A stretch of 52,358 nucleotides of DNA from Trichomonas tenax. Taxonomy: Eukaryota; Parabasalia; Trichomonadida; Trichomonadidae. The DNA is taken from contig JALKBU010000275.1 of NCBI GenBank assembly GCA_023091735.1, forward strand, positions 1-52,358, written 5' to 3'. The translations under genes and the position numbers were made by a program. The notes beneath the pieces were generated by a model. It ran no database searches. It worked only from the letters and a program-made list of their open reading frames with translations, and had not been told where the DNA came from. Below, one piece after another: positions 9,312 to 18,621 of this stretch; positions within the stretch are counted from its first letter, which is position 1; every line of letters starts with the position of its first letter.

Positions 9312-10011
9312 TTTCATATCGTGTTGTCTTGTTGCTTTCCTTTTTATTTTTATAAATTGCTCACTAATTGTAAGATTTCTTTTTTATTTTCTCTAAACAA
9401 AGCATTATAGCTTAATCTATTACGCCGTAGTAGAGATACTCTTTATGTACTTTGTTTTTATTCCTGTTTTGGTTAATTTTCGTTAAGTTTCCAATATTGT
9501 TTTGATATTTGATAATTAAAAATCTTATTGGCAGCCATCGGCGGTGAATAGTTGAGTTACCCAATGATGGCTGGTGATGTACGAATTCGACTGAAGGACA
9601 AGTCCTTGGAAAAAATATTTTCCAAAAATTCAAAATACAGTTTCAATTTATTGCTGCAACTGCTATATTTGGTTATATTTACATCGGTAATGCGGAATTT
9701 TCCATCAAAATCGCATTTACGGGCTGTTTTTTCGTAATCAATAATATTTTATGATACTAGTCCCAAAGCACAGTACATAGCTTATATAGGACGAAGAATG
9801 AAGAATTGCACACCCGTTATTCGTGGCGTGGTTATATTATTATAGTTTTTTGTATATAAAACTGCTATTGTAGTGTTGTATAAAAAAACAGATTTAGACT
9901 CTATCGATCACTTCTTTTTTAAAACAATATCTGTGGAATTCAACATCAAAGCGGCCTGTTTGCCTCGTTCTGGCTCTCGATTTGTAATTCTGAAGATCCG
10001 ATGAATCGCTT
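9312..10011. other. Intergenic with adjoining hairpins and a possible broken small membrane protein
   Basis: Two perfect hairpins adjoin at about 9596-9623 (AAGGAC-AA-GTCCTT and TTGGAAAA-AATA-TTTTCCAA). From ATG 9564 a frame reads MMAGDVRIRLKDKSLEKIF. About 25 codons later a second frame continues as a hydrophobic stretch, FIAATAIFGYIYIGNAEF then AFTGCFFVINNIL, ending at the stop at 9752-9754. One indel near 9630-9645 would join them into a roughly 60-residue protein with one or two membrane segments. No initiator is obvious. It is listed here and not as a gene because the join is hypothetical. Confidence 0.35.
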
Positions 10012-10797
10012 TTACTCATCATCTGATACATAGCCGTCTTCTTCGATCTCTGACGACTCTGTGATTGGCATTCTTGGGGCGTTTTCTGGTTTATCCTCGG
10101 ATTGCGTATTTTGTGATGTTGCTTCTTGGTTAAATGTGACAACAGACTCTTCCTCTTCGGCTCTACTTTCTTCTTCCGCAATGTTTGTCTCCGACTTCTC
10201 GTTATTTTCTATTTCTTGATTCTCATTTGTTTCTTCTTCCTGTTCTTCCTTCTCAGGAACTTCTTCCTCCTCTTCCTCGTAGTCAACTTCCTTTTCAACT
10301 TCGATTTCAATGATATTATCAGCAATTTCCTCTTCCTCTTGCGCTTCTTCTGTACGAACTGAGATCATTGAAATGAGAAGCTCAGAGAAAAGCTTGTAAT
10401 CCAATTCGAAATCTTCAACTTCGATCAAATTAATAATTTTCATATATTCTTCGGGCGTAAAAGGCAATCCAAAATTGGAAACGATGCTATTGAACTCGTC
10501 AATGTGTATTTTTCCATCCTGATTCGAATCAAAAATCGCGAACGCATCAATTAACATTTGAACAGCTTCTTGATCTTCTTTTCTCACTCTGAAGATCTTC
10601 ATGAACTGATTGATGTCCAACGCTTCTTCATTTTCTAGATTTTCTTCCTTTAATAATTCGTTAATATAATTTCTTGAGAAAGGACGCTGTAAATTTGAAA
10701 ATAGTTTTGGAATTTTCTTCATCGACACTTTCTCGTTCCGAGAATCGATGAAATTTTCGAAACAGTCTTCGATATACTCAGGAATCTCTTCACTCAT
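10012..10797 (-). CDS. EF-hand protein with acidic C-terminal tail
   Basis: A calmodulin/centrin-type fold with one intact calcium loop. Of 261 residues, 1-150 are helical and contain the canonical EF loop DSNQDGKIHIDE (90-101: D1, N3, D5, K7, H9, E12). The regions where other EF loops would fall are degenerate. Residues about 155-261 are a Glu/Asp-rich low-complexity tail ending in SDDE. The start is the ATG preceding SEEIPEYIEDCF, because a good initiator (TCACTTTTCAGT) lies about 20-25 nt upstream on that strand; the longer frame extends through the intergenic spacer. It is probably a cytoskeletal or regulatory calcium sensor; the target is unknown. The gene begins 60 bp after the stop of the 1532-residue acidic protein on the same strand, an unusually tight spacing here. 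Confidence 0.8.
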   Translation of the reverse strand: MSEEIPEYIEDCFENFIDSRNEKVSMKKIPKLFSNLQRPFSRNYINELLKEENLENEEALDINQFMKIFRVRKEDQEAVQMLIDAFAIFDSNQDGKIHIDEFNSIVSNFGLPFTPEEYMKIINLIEVEDFELDYKLFSELLISMISVRTEEAQEEEEIADNIIEIEVEKEVDYEEEEEEVPEKEEQEEETNENQEIENNEKSETNIAEEESRAEEEESVVTFNQEATSQNTQSEDKPENAPRMPITESSEIEEDGYVSDDE

Positions 10798-10857
10798 ATT
10801 TTTTAAACAGACTGAAAAGTGACAAACAGTATTATTTACAAACAAATTATAATTCAA

Positions 10858-13800
10858 TCACGATTCTAAGTCAATTTCAAGTGAATCTGATTCATTGGCA
10901 TCGAACTTCTGTTGTGGGGTTTGTGTATCCTGTGAAACTTTGTTGTCATCATCAGACCCGAACGAGATATCAACACTATCACCATCTGTTTTGTTGACTT
11001 GTTCTTCATCTTTATTTGTTGTCTCTTCTTCTTTCTTGACTTCTTCTGTGTTATTTTCTTCCTCTTCTTGCGTGCTTTCGTCTTCATTTTTCTTTGTTTC
11101 ATTTTCTTCTTGGTCTTCTTCGATGTTTTGCTTTGTTTCTTCATTTTGAATTCCTTGAGCTGGAGTTTCTTCTATAGTTGATTCTGTATTTTGATCTTCC
11201 TGCTTTTGTTCTAAATCATTTTCTGTCAAATCAATAGATCGAGATTTGACATTTTCGTCATCTGTTGATTCATTGTTTATCTTGAATTCTTCTTTTGCAT
11301 CTTTCTCAGAATCACTGGAATCTTCTTTTACGATTTGCACATCATCGCTGACTTCTTTTTCTTCATCATCTTTCTCTTTTTCTACATCTTCAGCCTTGAG
11401 AGCTCTTTCTTTAATAACCTCTTCCATTTTCTCACTTTCATCATCTTTATCGATTACAACTTCTTTTTCTTCATCGCTATAATTCTTTTCGTTGTTGCTT
11501 TCGTCTTTTTCGATTTCGACATCATCATTCAAATCTCTTTCTTTGACTTCGTGATTGACTTCCTCTTTTGATTCTTGATTCATGTTATTGGAAGTATTTT
11601 CCTGTTCTTCATCATTGTTTTCATTGATAACATCATCTTTGATATCTCTTTCTTTGATTTCTTCATTGTTTTCGCTACTTTCATCTTTCTCAATCTTGAC
11701 ATCATCACTTTCTTCCTTTTCTTCAGCGTTATCATCTCCTTTGCTGCTTTCTTCTTTATCTAATTTCACATCATCGTCGTCATCACTGAGGTCCTTTTCT
11801 TTGACCTCTTCCTGTTTTTCATTTTTCTCTTCGATATTAAGATCGTTTTCTTCTTTATCCGACTTCACATCATCATCGCTGGAATCCTTTTCTTTGGCTT
11901 CTTTAGCATCATCTTTTTCGTTATTTCCTTCAATATTAAGATCTCTTTCGTTGACTTTTTCTTCTTTATCACTATTTTCATCCTTTTCTAATTTAATATC
12001 ATCGTTTTCTTCTTTATCTAACTTTAAGTCATTTTTGTTGAATTCTCTTTCTTTGACCTCTTCTTTATCATCACTACTTTCATCTTTTTCGATCTTAATA
12101 TCATCACTTACTTCTTTTTCTTCAGCAATCTCTTCGACTTTTTCTTGTTCATTATTTGTTGCCTCGGTCTTTTCTTGTGCTTTTTCATCGTCGCTGCTAC
12201 TATCTGGAACGATTTCGATGTCTGAATCAACCTCTTTCTCGGCTTCTTCATTTGGAACTTCTTTTTCTTCTTGAGTTTTATTTTCTATTTCGCTCTTGTC
12301 CGAAGTTTCTGTTTTATCTTCATGCTGTGATGTTTCTTCCATTGGTTGAGCATCGACTGTCGCTGGCTTTGGCGGCTGTTGAAGCATTTCTTGGATGTCG
12401 ATATCTCTTGATTTGATTTCAGAGTTGTTATCTTCATTTTGCTCAGCAGCAAGAAGAGATGTATTCTTGAAATTCGCGAATAATGGATGATCGCGTTTTC
12501 TATCGTATTCCACATTGACATTTGTCTTTGGAGAAGAAGGCTGAACTTGCGCATCATCGGCCTTTTCATTAGTCACTTCTGGTATCTGATCATCTTTGAT
12601 ATCCAATGGAACAGAACCATCTTCCAATTTCTTATCTTCTTGAACAACTTTTTCTTCATTTGTTTCTTCTTGAACAAATTTTTCTTCATTTGCTTCTTCT
12701 GGAACAACTTTTTCTTCAGTCTTTTCTTCTGCTTTATGTGTTTCTTTGTTCTCCGGTGTCTGCGTTTCGACCTTTTGTGGTGCTTCTGATTGTTTGCTGG
12801 CATCGAGGTTTATGGAGCGATCGAGAACAGTAATTGGCTTTCTTTGTGGCTTTGGGACTGCATCTCTCTTGAAGATATCATGGAATGTGATATCGCGAGA
12901 TATCTTAACAGGTTCGGACTCACTTTCGTACTCCTCTTCTTCCTCTTCATTAACGTTAACAGATTTCTCAGCATATTCTGGTTTAGTTGGAGAACTATCG
13001 CTTGGAACTTTATCATTATTTTCAACAGCTTCTTGTGTTTCACTTTGTTGCTCTGTCTTCATCTCTTCTTGTTTTTCTTCCTCTTTAGGTATAGATTCTG
13101 ATTCTTGTTTAGAATCTGTATGAATAGGAGCTTGTTGTTCATTTTCGGCATTTTCATCTTTATGTTCATTGTTCTCTGGAGCTATTGAGGTTAAATCTCT
13201 TGCGAAGATTTGCAATTGTCCGGATTCTTTATCTTGATTTTCTTCTATTAGATTTCCAAGCTTTGCTGCCAATCCAAGATTATCGAAAGAAATTGGCTGA
13301 ATTTCGGCTTTTTCATTGTTCTCGTCTTGTTTTGTTTCATTTTGTTCAACATTTTGCTGTTCTTGTTCTTGCTTTTCAGCATTCTCGGCCTTTTCTGGCT
13401 TTTGATCATCTTGTTGCTTTTCTTCAACTTTATCTTCATTCTGTCGTTTTTCTTCAGTCTTTTCATCGTTTTGTGGTGTTTCTTCAACTTTTTCTTGTTT
13501 TTCATCATTTTCTGGATGTTCGTCATTTTGTTGTGCTTCTTTTTGTTCTGTTGGATTTAGAAGCCGCTTAGCTAATGTTGGAAGCTTTGCCTCTTCAGGA
13601 ACATTTTGTTCATTTGAAGTTTGCTTATTTTCGTCCTTGTGTTCGTCATTATTTGAATCAATAGCTTCGACAATTGTTTCTGCAATACCAAGTGACTTGA
13701 TTGAGTTTGTCTCTTCTTTTGTTTCCGTTGTAGTTTCCTTCTCTTCATCAACTTTTTCTTCTGCTTTCTCGTTTTGAGAATTATTTTCTTCTTTACGCTC

Positions 13801-15456
13801 TGTGATATCTTTTTTGTTTGCTTCTTCTGTTTTTTCATTTTGAGTATTATCTCCTTCTTTAGACTCTGTTGCAATATTCTTTTCATTTGTTTCTTCTGGC
13901 TTAATATGCTGAGAATTATTCTCTTCTTTATTCTCGTCGAGATGAGACTTTTGTTCTTCATGAGTTTGCTTTTCTTGTCCAGCAATTAACTTATCGAAAA
14001 TGTTGTGTAACTTAAGGTCCTGCGGTTGTTCATCATCGTTGCGTCTAACATTGCTTGTTGGAGAATTGATTGTAGATAAATTAATTTGTGAGTTATTTGC
14101 GGAATTAATCTTCGATTCAGGTTTAGATTTCTCGAATACATTTGTAACCTGTTCTTGTAGATCCAATTGGAGAGGTTTTCTTACATGTTTGACATTCCTT
14201 CTTCTTGCCTTCTTTTCTTGTATTTCTTCGCAGTTCGATGTTGCTTTTATTGGTGTTCCATAAAGTGTTGTTCCATCTAATTCACAAGCAGCTTGATTTG
14301 CAACACCTTTCTCTTTGAACATGACAAATGCATAATACTGTCCATCGAAGTTCTCCACTGTAATGTTTTCCAACTCTCCATAAGGAATAAGGGCTGTAGC
14401 AAGTTTCCTTCGTGAAACACGTTGCTGAAAAGGCCCAAGTGTCATCTTTTCTTTCTCTTCGATTAACTCTGAACTGATTGAGTCAAGATTGTCCAACGGA
14501 ATACCGGTGTTGATTGCCTTGAGTTGCTCTTTCTGCATCTGCGTTTCTTTCTCGAGAGCTCTCGTTCTTTCCTCGAGTTGCGCTTGACGAATTGCAAGCT
14601 GCATTGTTAGTTCATTTTGCTGCAAACTCGAGTTGTATTCTTGCTCCTTCTTTTCCAGATTGATTTTCTTCTTGTTGAGCTTCTCCTCGAGCGCAGCTAT
14701 TTCTTCATTTTCTGGAGGAAGATATTCGTTACAAACTAAATCAATCACTTCATTATCAACATCGTAACCTCGCGCCATAGATGTAGCAATTGCTTTGATT
14801 TTTCGGTGTTTTTCTACAGCCTCATTAACTTTCATATGTAATTCATCGATAATTTCTTGTTGTTGAAGAATTAATTGATTTTCATCAATTTGATGTAATT
14901 CATTGATTCTGTCACGTGTAATTTTGAGTTGTTTTTGGTCATTTTCAATGCTTTTCTCGGTGATATTTTTCATTTCACGCTGTGCTTCGATATCAAATTT
15001 CAAAATCTTGATGCTGTCATCAGAAAGTAGTTCTTTCAATGTAGATATACGATTTTCTAATTCTGTGCTGTGGTTCTTAAGATTTGCAATTTCTTCGGCC
15101 TTTTTTTTCTGAGTGGGGCTAATTGTATTGACAGATGGTTCGAATGTTCGAGATAGTTGGAATCCTAAACTGTCTGCTGTCATTTCTTTGTATTTTTGTT
15201 GAGTTATTTGCAAATGTTCTTTCAAAATTCGCACTTCGTTGTGTAAACATTCAATTTCTGTCTCCAATTTTTGCGCTCTTTGCTCTTCGACGTTTGATTC
15301 GCCATAATATGAAGCTAAAGATTGATAAGATAATCGAGATTGCGGTTCTTGCGATTTGTCTTTGCTTTTACTGACACGAATCTTCCTGGCAGATCCATCT
15401 GAGTTACGAGTTTGGTCCTCTTGCGTGAATTTCCTATAATTATAAGAGGTGCTCAT
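10858..15456 (-). CDS. Large coiled-coil/RRM protein with very long acidic low-complexity tail
   Basis: A 1532-residue protein of unknown role. Residues about 55-325 are predicted coiled coil (heptad-like Leu/Ile with E/K/Q), followed by a single RNA-recognition motif at about 340-410 (LIPYGELENITVENFDGQYY, AFVMFKEKG, ALDG-like ACELDGTTLYG). The RNP1-like segment DGQYYAFVMF is clear; RNP2 is weak. The remaining 1100 residues are almost all Glu, Lys, Asp, Gln, Asn, Ser and Thr. In that tail short linear motifs recur: an R-D-[LI] or R-[DS]-I core, as in ISRDITFHDIF, IKSRDIDIQEML, KERDLN, KERDIKDD and VKSRSIDLTEND, each flanked by acidic stretches such as EKDESSDD. These may be repeated docking motifs. 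The start is the first ATG; no good initiator is seen close by (a TCACTTTTTAG string lies about 60 nt up). It is divergent from the 860-residue acidic repeat gene. Confidence 0.75.
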   Translation of the reverse strand: MSTSYNYRKFTQEDQTRNSDGSARKIRVSKSKDKSQEPQSRLSYQSLASYYGESNVEEQRAQKLETEIECLHNEVRILKEHLQITQQKYKEMTADSLGFQLSRTFEPSVNTISPTQKKKAEEIANLKNHSTELENRISTLKELLSDDSIKILKFDIEAQREMKNITEKSIENDQKQLKITRDRINELHQIDENQLILQQQEIIDELHMKVNEAVEKHRKIKAIATSMARGYDVDNEVIDLVCNEYLPPENEEIAALEEKLNKKKINLEKKEQEYNSSLQQNELTMQLAIRQAQLEERTRALEKETQMQKEQLKAINTGIPLDNLDSISSELIEEKEKMTLGPFQQRVSRRKLATALIPYGELENITVENFDGQYYAFVMFKEKGVANQAACELDGTTLYGTPIKATSNCEEIQEKKARRRNVKHVRKPLQLDLQEQVTNVFEKSKPESKINSANNSQINLSTINSPTSNVRRNDDEQPQDLKLHNIFDKLIAGQEKQTHEEQKSHLDENKEENNSQHIKPEETNEKNIATESKEGDNTQNEKTEEANKKDITERKEENNSQNEKAEEKVDEEKETTTETKEETNSIKSLGIAETIVEAIDSNNDEHKDENKQTSNEQNVPEEAKLPTLAKRLLNPTEQKEAQQNDEHPENDEKQEKVEETPQNDEKTEEKRQNEDKVEEKQQDDQKPEKAENAEKQEQEQQNVEQNETKQDENNEKAEIQPISFDNLGLAAKLGNLIEENQDKESGQLQIFARDLTSIAPENNEHKDENAENEQQAPIHTDSKQESESIPKEEEKQEEMKTEQQSETQEAVENNDKVPSDSSPTKPEYAEKSVNVNEEEEEEYESESEPVKISRDITFHDIFKRDAVPKPQRKPITVLDRSINLDASKQSEAPQKVETQTPENKETHKAEEKTEEKVVPEEANEEKFVQEETNEEKVVQEDKKLEDGSVPLDIKDDQIPEVTNEKADDAQVQPSSPKTNVNVEYDRKRDHPLFANFKNTSLLAAEQNEDNNSEIKSRDIDIQEMLQQPPKPATVDAQPMEETSQHEDKTETSDKSEIENKTQEEKEVPNEEAEKEVDSDIEIVPDSSSDDEKAQEKTEATNNEQEKVEEIAEEKEVSDDIKIEKDESSDDKEEVKEREFNKNDLKLDKEENDDIKLEKDENSDKEEKVNERDLNIEGNNEKDDAKEAKEKDSSDDDVKSDKEENDLNIEEKNEKQEEVKEKDLSDDDDDVKLDKEESSKGDDNAEEKEESDDVKIEKDESSENNEEIKERDIKDDVINENNDEEQENTSNNMNQESKEEVNHEVKERDLNDDVEIEKDESNNEKNYSDEEKEVVIDKDDESEKMEEVIKERALKAEDVEKEKDDEEKEVSDDVQIVKEDSSDSEKDAKEEFKINNESTDDENVKSRSIDLTENDLEQKQEDQNTESTIEETPAQGIQNEETKQNIEEDQEENETKKNEDESTQEEEENNTEEVKKEEETTNKDEEQVNKTDGDSVDISFGSDDDNKVSQDTQTPQQKFDANESDSLEIDLES

Positions 15457-15933
15457 AAATCTGTCACGTTTCCAAATTTATACAATTTACATGTCAAAAC
15501 GTATTTATAAGCTGCAAAATTAGCTTTCAAACTAAAAAGTGAGCTTTTTCCGAATTTTTTATTAATTATAAAATCTTTATATCTGTCTAACTTCAAATTG
15601 ATATCATTTTTAATTCTGTCATGGCAAAAAATGTTTACATGACAAAAATGGAACATTTACGTGTCATCTTTTGTTTCTATCTCTTTATGTGATTGATTTC
15701 ATTGAATATTACTTATTCCACTATATTAACCTTGAGTTACTATATTTATATATCTAATCAAATTATACTATTCATTGTCGAGATTTCCGTGTGTGATGTA
15801 AAGAAGTGTAAAAACGCGTAAAATAGATATTATTAGCTATGTTGATCTCTATAATGACATTAATTTTGATTTAGTGCAAGTTAAATGTTTCAAAAAAAAA
15901 CGTTTTTTCGAGAATTTTGTAAAAAATTCATTG
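15457..15933. promoter_or_regulatory. Divergent promoter region
   Basis: A 477-bp AT-rich gap between two divergent genes for acidic proteins; it must hold both promoters. The right-hand gene has TCATTG immediately before its ATG, giving a leader of only about 4-5 nt. No other shared element is obvious. Confidence 0.5.
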
Positions 15934-18516
15934 ATGGAGAATTCGCAGGAAAACGAAGCATCTAACAATGAATTATCACTGGCAAACAACATAAATGCGA
16001 TTGATTACAGGATTGGAAAGTTAATTCCTATGAATGATGACCAAGATTCGAAAAATAATCAAGAAAATAATAAACAGGAGCCAGAATCCAATAATATCCA
16101 TGAATTGTATTCACAGACGCATTCTGTGCCAAAGAGAAATCAATCAAATCAATCTATCGAAGCAAATTCTTCAAATCCAAAAAGGATACAACAATCTTGC
16201 ACTCATAATATCTTCAAATCGATTCCATTCAATTCTACTTTCGATCCTATTGAGATTTCAGCCCCAGAATCAGCAAAAAGTCAAATGACGCCAACTGGTT
16301 ATAAATCTCCACAACCTTTAGTAAAAGTTCACTCTGACACTAACTTCAGCCAAGAGCCTGAAAATTTGCGTCCTTTGGTCGTGTCAGCCGAAGTTTTAGA
16401 AAAAGGTGAAGAGGAGGAAGAAGAAGAAATAAACAAAGAACAAGTGATAGACACGCTGTTAGAAACACTGCCTTCTGGCAGGAGGCTTGCTGTCACACCT
16501 GAAATTCCACAAGAGGATTCTAATGTCAGTCTCGTTCATGATGAAACAATCGAAAATCTTTTGCACACACTTCCTTCTGGAAGGAGACTCGATGTGACTC
16601 CAGATGCTTCAGATAACGAAGAAGAAGCTATATCAGACCCTCCTATTTTCGAAAGAGGATTCATTTCACCTCCAACTAACGAGAAATCACCAGACAGCCA
16701 AACAGGCAGTCACATCAGTCCTGATAATGCAGAAAACTTCGAAAGTGCAACAGAAATAAGCGAAATAGTCGAACAGCAGCCAATAATAACAGAAGATAGC
16801 ATCAATAATTTGCTGGAAACACTTCCGAATGTCAAAAAGCTAGATGTCACGCCAGAAATTCCAGAAGAAGCCCAAGAAAAGGAACTCAATAACGAGCATA
16901 TTGACACTCTATTGGAAACACTTCCGTCAACAAAACGCCACATTGTGACTCCAAGCATTGCCGAAGAAGAGGAAGAGAATCTCGAAAACAAGAATTTAGA
17001 TAACATCGACACAATATTGCAGACTCTTCCTGCAAATAGGAGACTTGTTGTTACACCAGAGATCACGGAAGAAAAAGATGAGAGCGAAATTAGCGAAGAC
17101 AAAATCGATGTTTTGTTAGATACACTAAAATCAACTCGAAGACTCGCTGTTACACCAGATATTCCGATTGATGAAGACAGCGAGCATGAAGTTAACCAGG
17201 AAAACATTGATAACATTCTCAACACTCTTTCATCGAGCAGGAGATTAGATGTAACACCGCAGAATGAACCAGTTGAGGAAGAAGAAGATATTCCTGAAAA
17301 GAGCATTTTAGGTTTCGAGAGAACTCCATCGAATATAGAGATGATAGAGGAAGTAGAAGAACCAGAAGTTTGCACAAGAGAGTTCTCTTTATCCAATATC
17401 GAAAATAATGAAGAAGAAGAAGAAGAGGAACAAAAGTTAGAAAAATTAGATTTATCCAAAAATGTCGATGATGAGAATGAAGAGATTTTCATTCACACAG
17501 AGACTAAATCATCAAAAGTCATCTCACCAAAACTTTCTTCGAAACGTGTAGTTGAGGAGGAGTCGAGTGATGATGAGCAGAGATCCGAAGACCAAGAAGC
17601 ATTGCAGAAGTTCAGCAAAACAGGAAAATTGCCACCAATGAAAGACAGAGGATCCATTATCAGAGAAGTTCAACGTGAAAGAGTTGAAGCCATCGAAAGT
17701 GGTGATTACGATCGCGCCCAGGAGCTCTATGATTTATCAAAGCGCGTGGTAGACGCCGTTTGTGCCTGCGAGGCCAAGGAATTGTCTGATGAACGTAAAA
17801 TGAAGATGGAAGAGCAGCTTGAGAGAGCTAAATCGCAGATGTGCACTGTTAAGTATGACACAAAGACTGCTCTTAGAAGAGCAAAGATAGCTAATGATCA
17901 ATATATCGAGGATGTGAAAAAGAGGCACATTCAGGAGCTTGAAGAATTCGAAAACAAGTGGAATGATGATGGCTTTCTCAGAAGATTCACGAAACCAAGT
18001 GCCGAACTTCTTGCTCTCAAAGACAGAGAAGGGAGACTTGCGCGAGCGAAACTTTTCTCCGAGGCCAAAGCTTTCAGGCAGAAAGCGAATGAATTAGAAA
18101 TATATGAATCGAAGGTCGCTCAGGAGCGAGCTTACAATGAAATGAAGACACAGCGCGCTGCTTTGATACAAAGGCAAGCAAAAGAGATGGAATTGTGCCT
18201 TGATTCTGCAGCAAAGAACTTTGAGATTGTCGTCAAAAAGCGGAAAGATGTTGAAGAAGAACAAATGAGGAAAATCGAAGCCATACAAAAGCGAACACAA
18301 GCCAGCACTTTTGTTAAGATTGGATATACTCCTTCAACAGCAAGAGCGATGACATCATTGAGCGCAACACGCAAACTGATTGGACTGAATCGCAATCAGG
18401 AGATTCCAAAGCTCTCAATCAAAAAACTTGGATCAGTCACATCACGTGAAAAGCGCAAAATTGAGATTGGAAACAATGGATCAACCAGAACGCAAAGCCA
18501 ATTCCCATCCTTATAA
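15934..18516 (+). CDS. Acidic protein with seven LLxTLPSxRRLxVTP repeats and C-terminal coiled coil
   Basis: An 860-residue protein I cannot place in a named family. Residues 1-165 are Asn/Ser/Gln-rich. Residues about 165-450 hold seven copies of a unit with consensus I[DE]xLLxTLPSxRRLxVTPxI[PT], spaced 27-75 residues apart by Glu-rich linkers. The region to about 570 is acidic. Residues about 570-835 form a conserved-looking helical domain starting GSIIREVQRERVEAIESGDY and DRAQELYDLSKRVVDAVCAC, with long heptad-like helices, typical of a structural or cytoskeletal coiled-coil protein. The tail is basic (SIKKLGSVTSREKRKI). ATG 15934 is chosen because TCATT precedes it by 1-5 nt; the longer frame has only GTG. 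The TP within VTP could be a phosphorylation site for proline-directed kinases (inference). Confidence 0.75.
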   Translation: MENSQENEASNNELSLANNINAIDYRIGKLIPMNDDQDSKNNQENNKQEPESNNIHELYSQTHSVPKRNQSNQSIEANSSNPKRIQQSCTHNIFKSIPFNSTFDPIEISAPESAKSQMTPTGYKSPQPLVKVHSDTNFSQEPENLRPLVVSAEVLEKGEEEEEEEINKEQVIDTLLETLPSGRRLAVTPEIPQEDSNVSLVHDETIENLLHTLPSGRRLDVTPDASDNEEEAISDPPIFERGFISPPTNEKSPDSQTGSHISPDNAENFESATEISEIVEQQPIITEDSINNLLETLPNVKKLDVTPEIPEEAQEKELNNEHIDTLLETLPSTKRHIVTPSIAEEEEENLENKNLDNIDTILQTLPANRRLVVTPEITEEKDESEISEDKIDVLLDTLKSTRRLAVTPDIPIDEDSEHEVNQENIDNILNTLSSSRRLDVTPQNEPVEEEEDIPEKSILGFERTPSNIEMIEEVEEPEVCTREFSLSNIENNEEEEEEEQKLEKLDLSKNVDDENEEIFIHTETKSSKVISPKLSSKRVVEEESSDDEQRSEDQEALQKFSKTGKLPPMKDRGSIIREVQRERVEAIESGDYDRAQELYDLSKRVVDAVCACEAKELSDERKMKMEEQLERAKSQMCTVKYDTKTALRRAKIANDQYIEDVKKRHIQELEEFENKWNDDGFLRRFTKPSAELLALKDREGRLARAKLFSEAKAFRQKANELEIYESKVAQERAYNEMKTQRAALIQRQAKEMELCLDSAAKNFEIVVKKRKDVEEEQMRKIEAIQKRTQASTFVKIGYTPSTARAMTSLSATRKLIGLNRNQEIPKLSIKKLGSVTSREKRKIEIGNNGSTRTQSQFPSL
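16441..17280 (+). repeat. Seven protein-level repeats within the acidic gene
   Basis: Cores in order: LLETLPSGRRLAVTP, LLHTLPSGRRLDVTP, LLETLPNVKKLDVTP, LLETLPSTKRHIVTP, ILQTLPANRRLVVTP, LLDTLKSTRRLAVTP, ILNTLSSSRRLDVTP. Positions 1-2, 4-5, 9-10 and the final VTP hardly vary, while linkers differ in length and sequence. This is the pattern of selection on a short binding motif and not of recent tandem duplication. Confidence 0.85.
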
Positions 18517-18621
18517 CTTGTATTTGTATTTTATTTTGTTTGAATGTATATAAAGTTTATATGAATATTAACTATAAACATACAAACTATTTTAATAAAA
18601 TAAAAAATTACAAACATAATA

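Noticed and set aside
9412..9633. 73-codon minus-strand frame over the hairpins
   Set aside because: It conflicts with the plus-strand small membrane protein frames and shows no motif.
10895..14263. Many long plus-strand frames rich in Ser, Phe and Leu
   Set aside because: They are the antisense of the Glu/Lys-rich gene (GAA/GAT repeats read as TTC/ATC/TCT) and have no initiator or domain.
16710..17492. 260-codon minus-strand frame inside the LLxTLPS gene
   Set aside because: Serine-rich mirror of the Glu-rich coding strand; no start signal.
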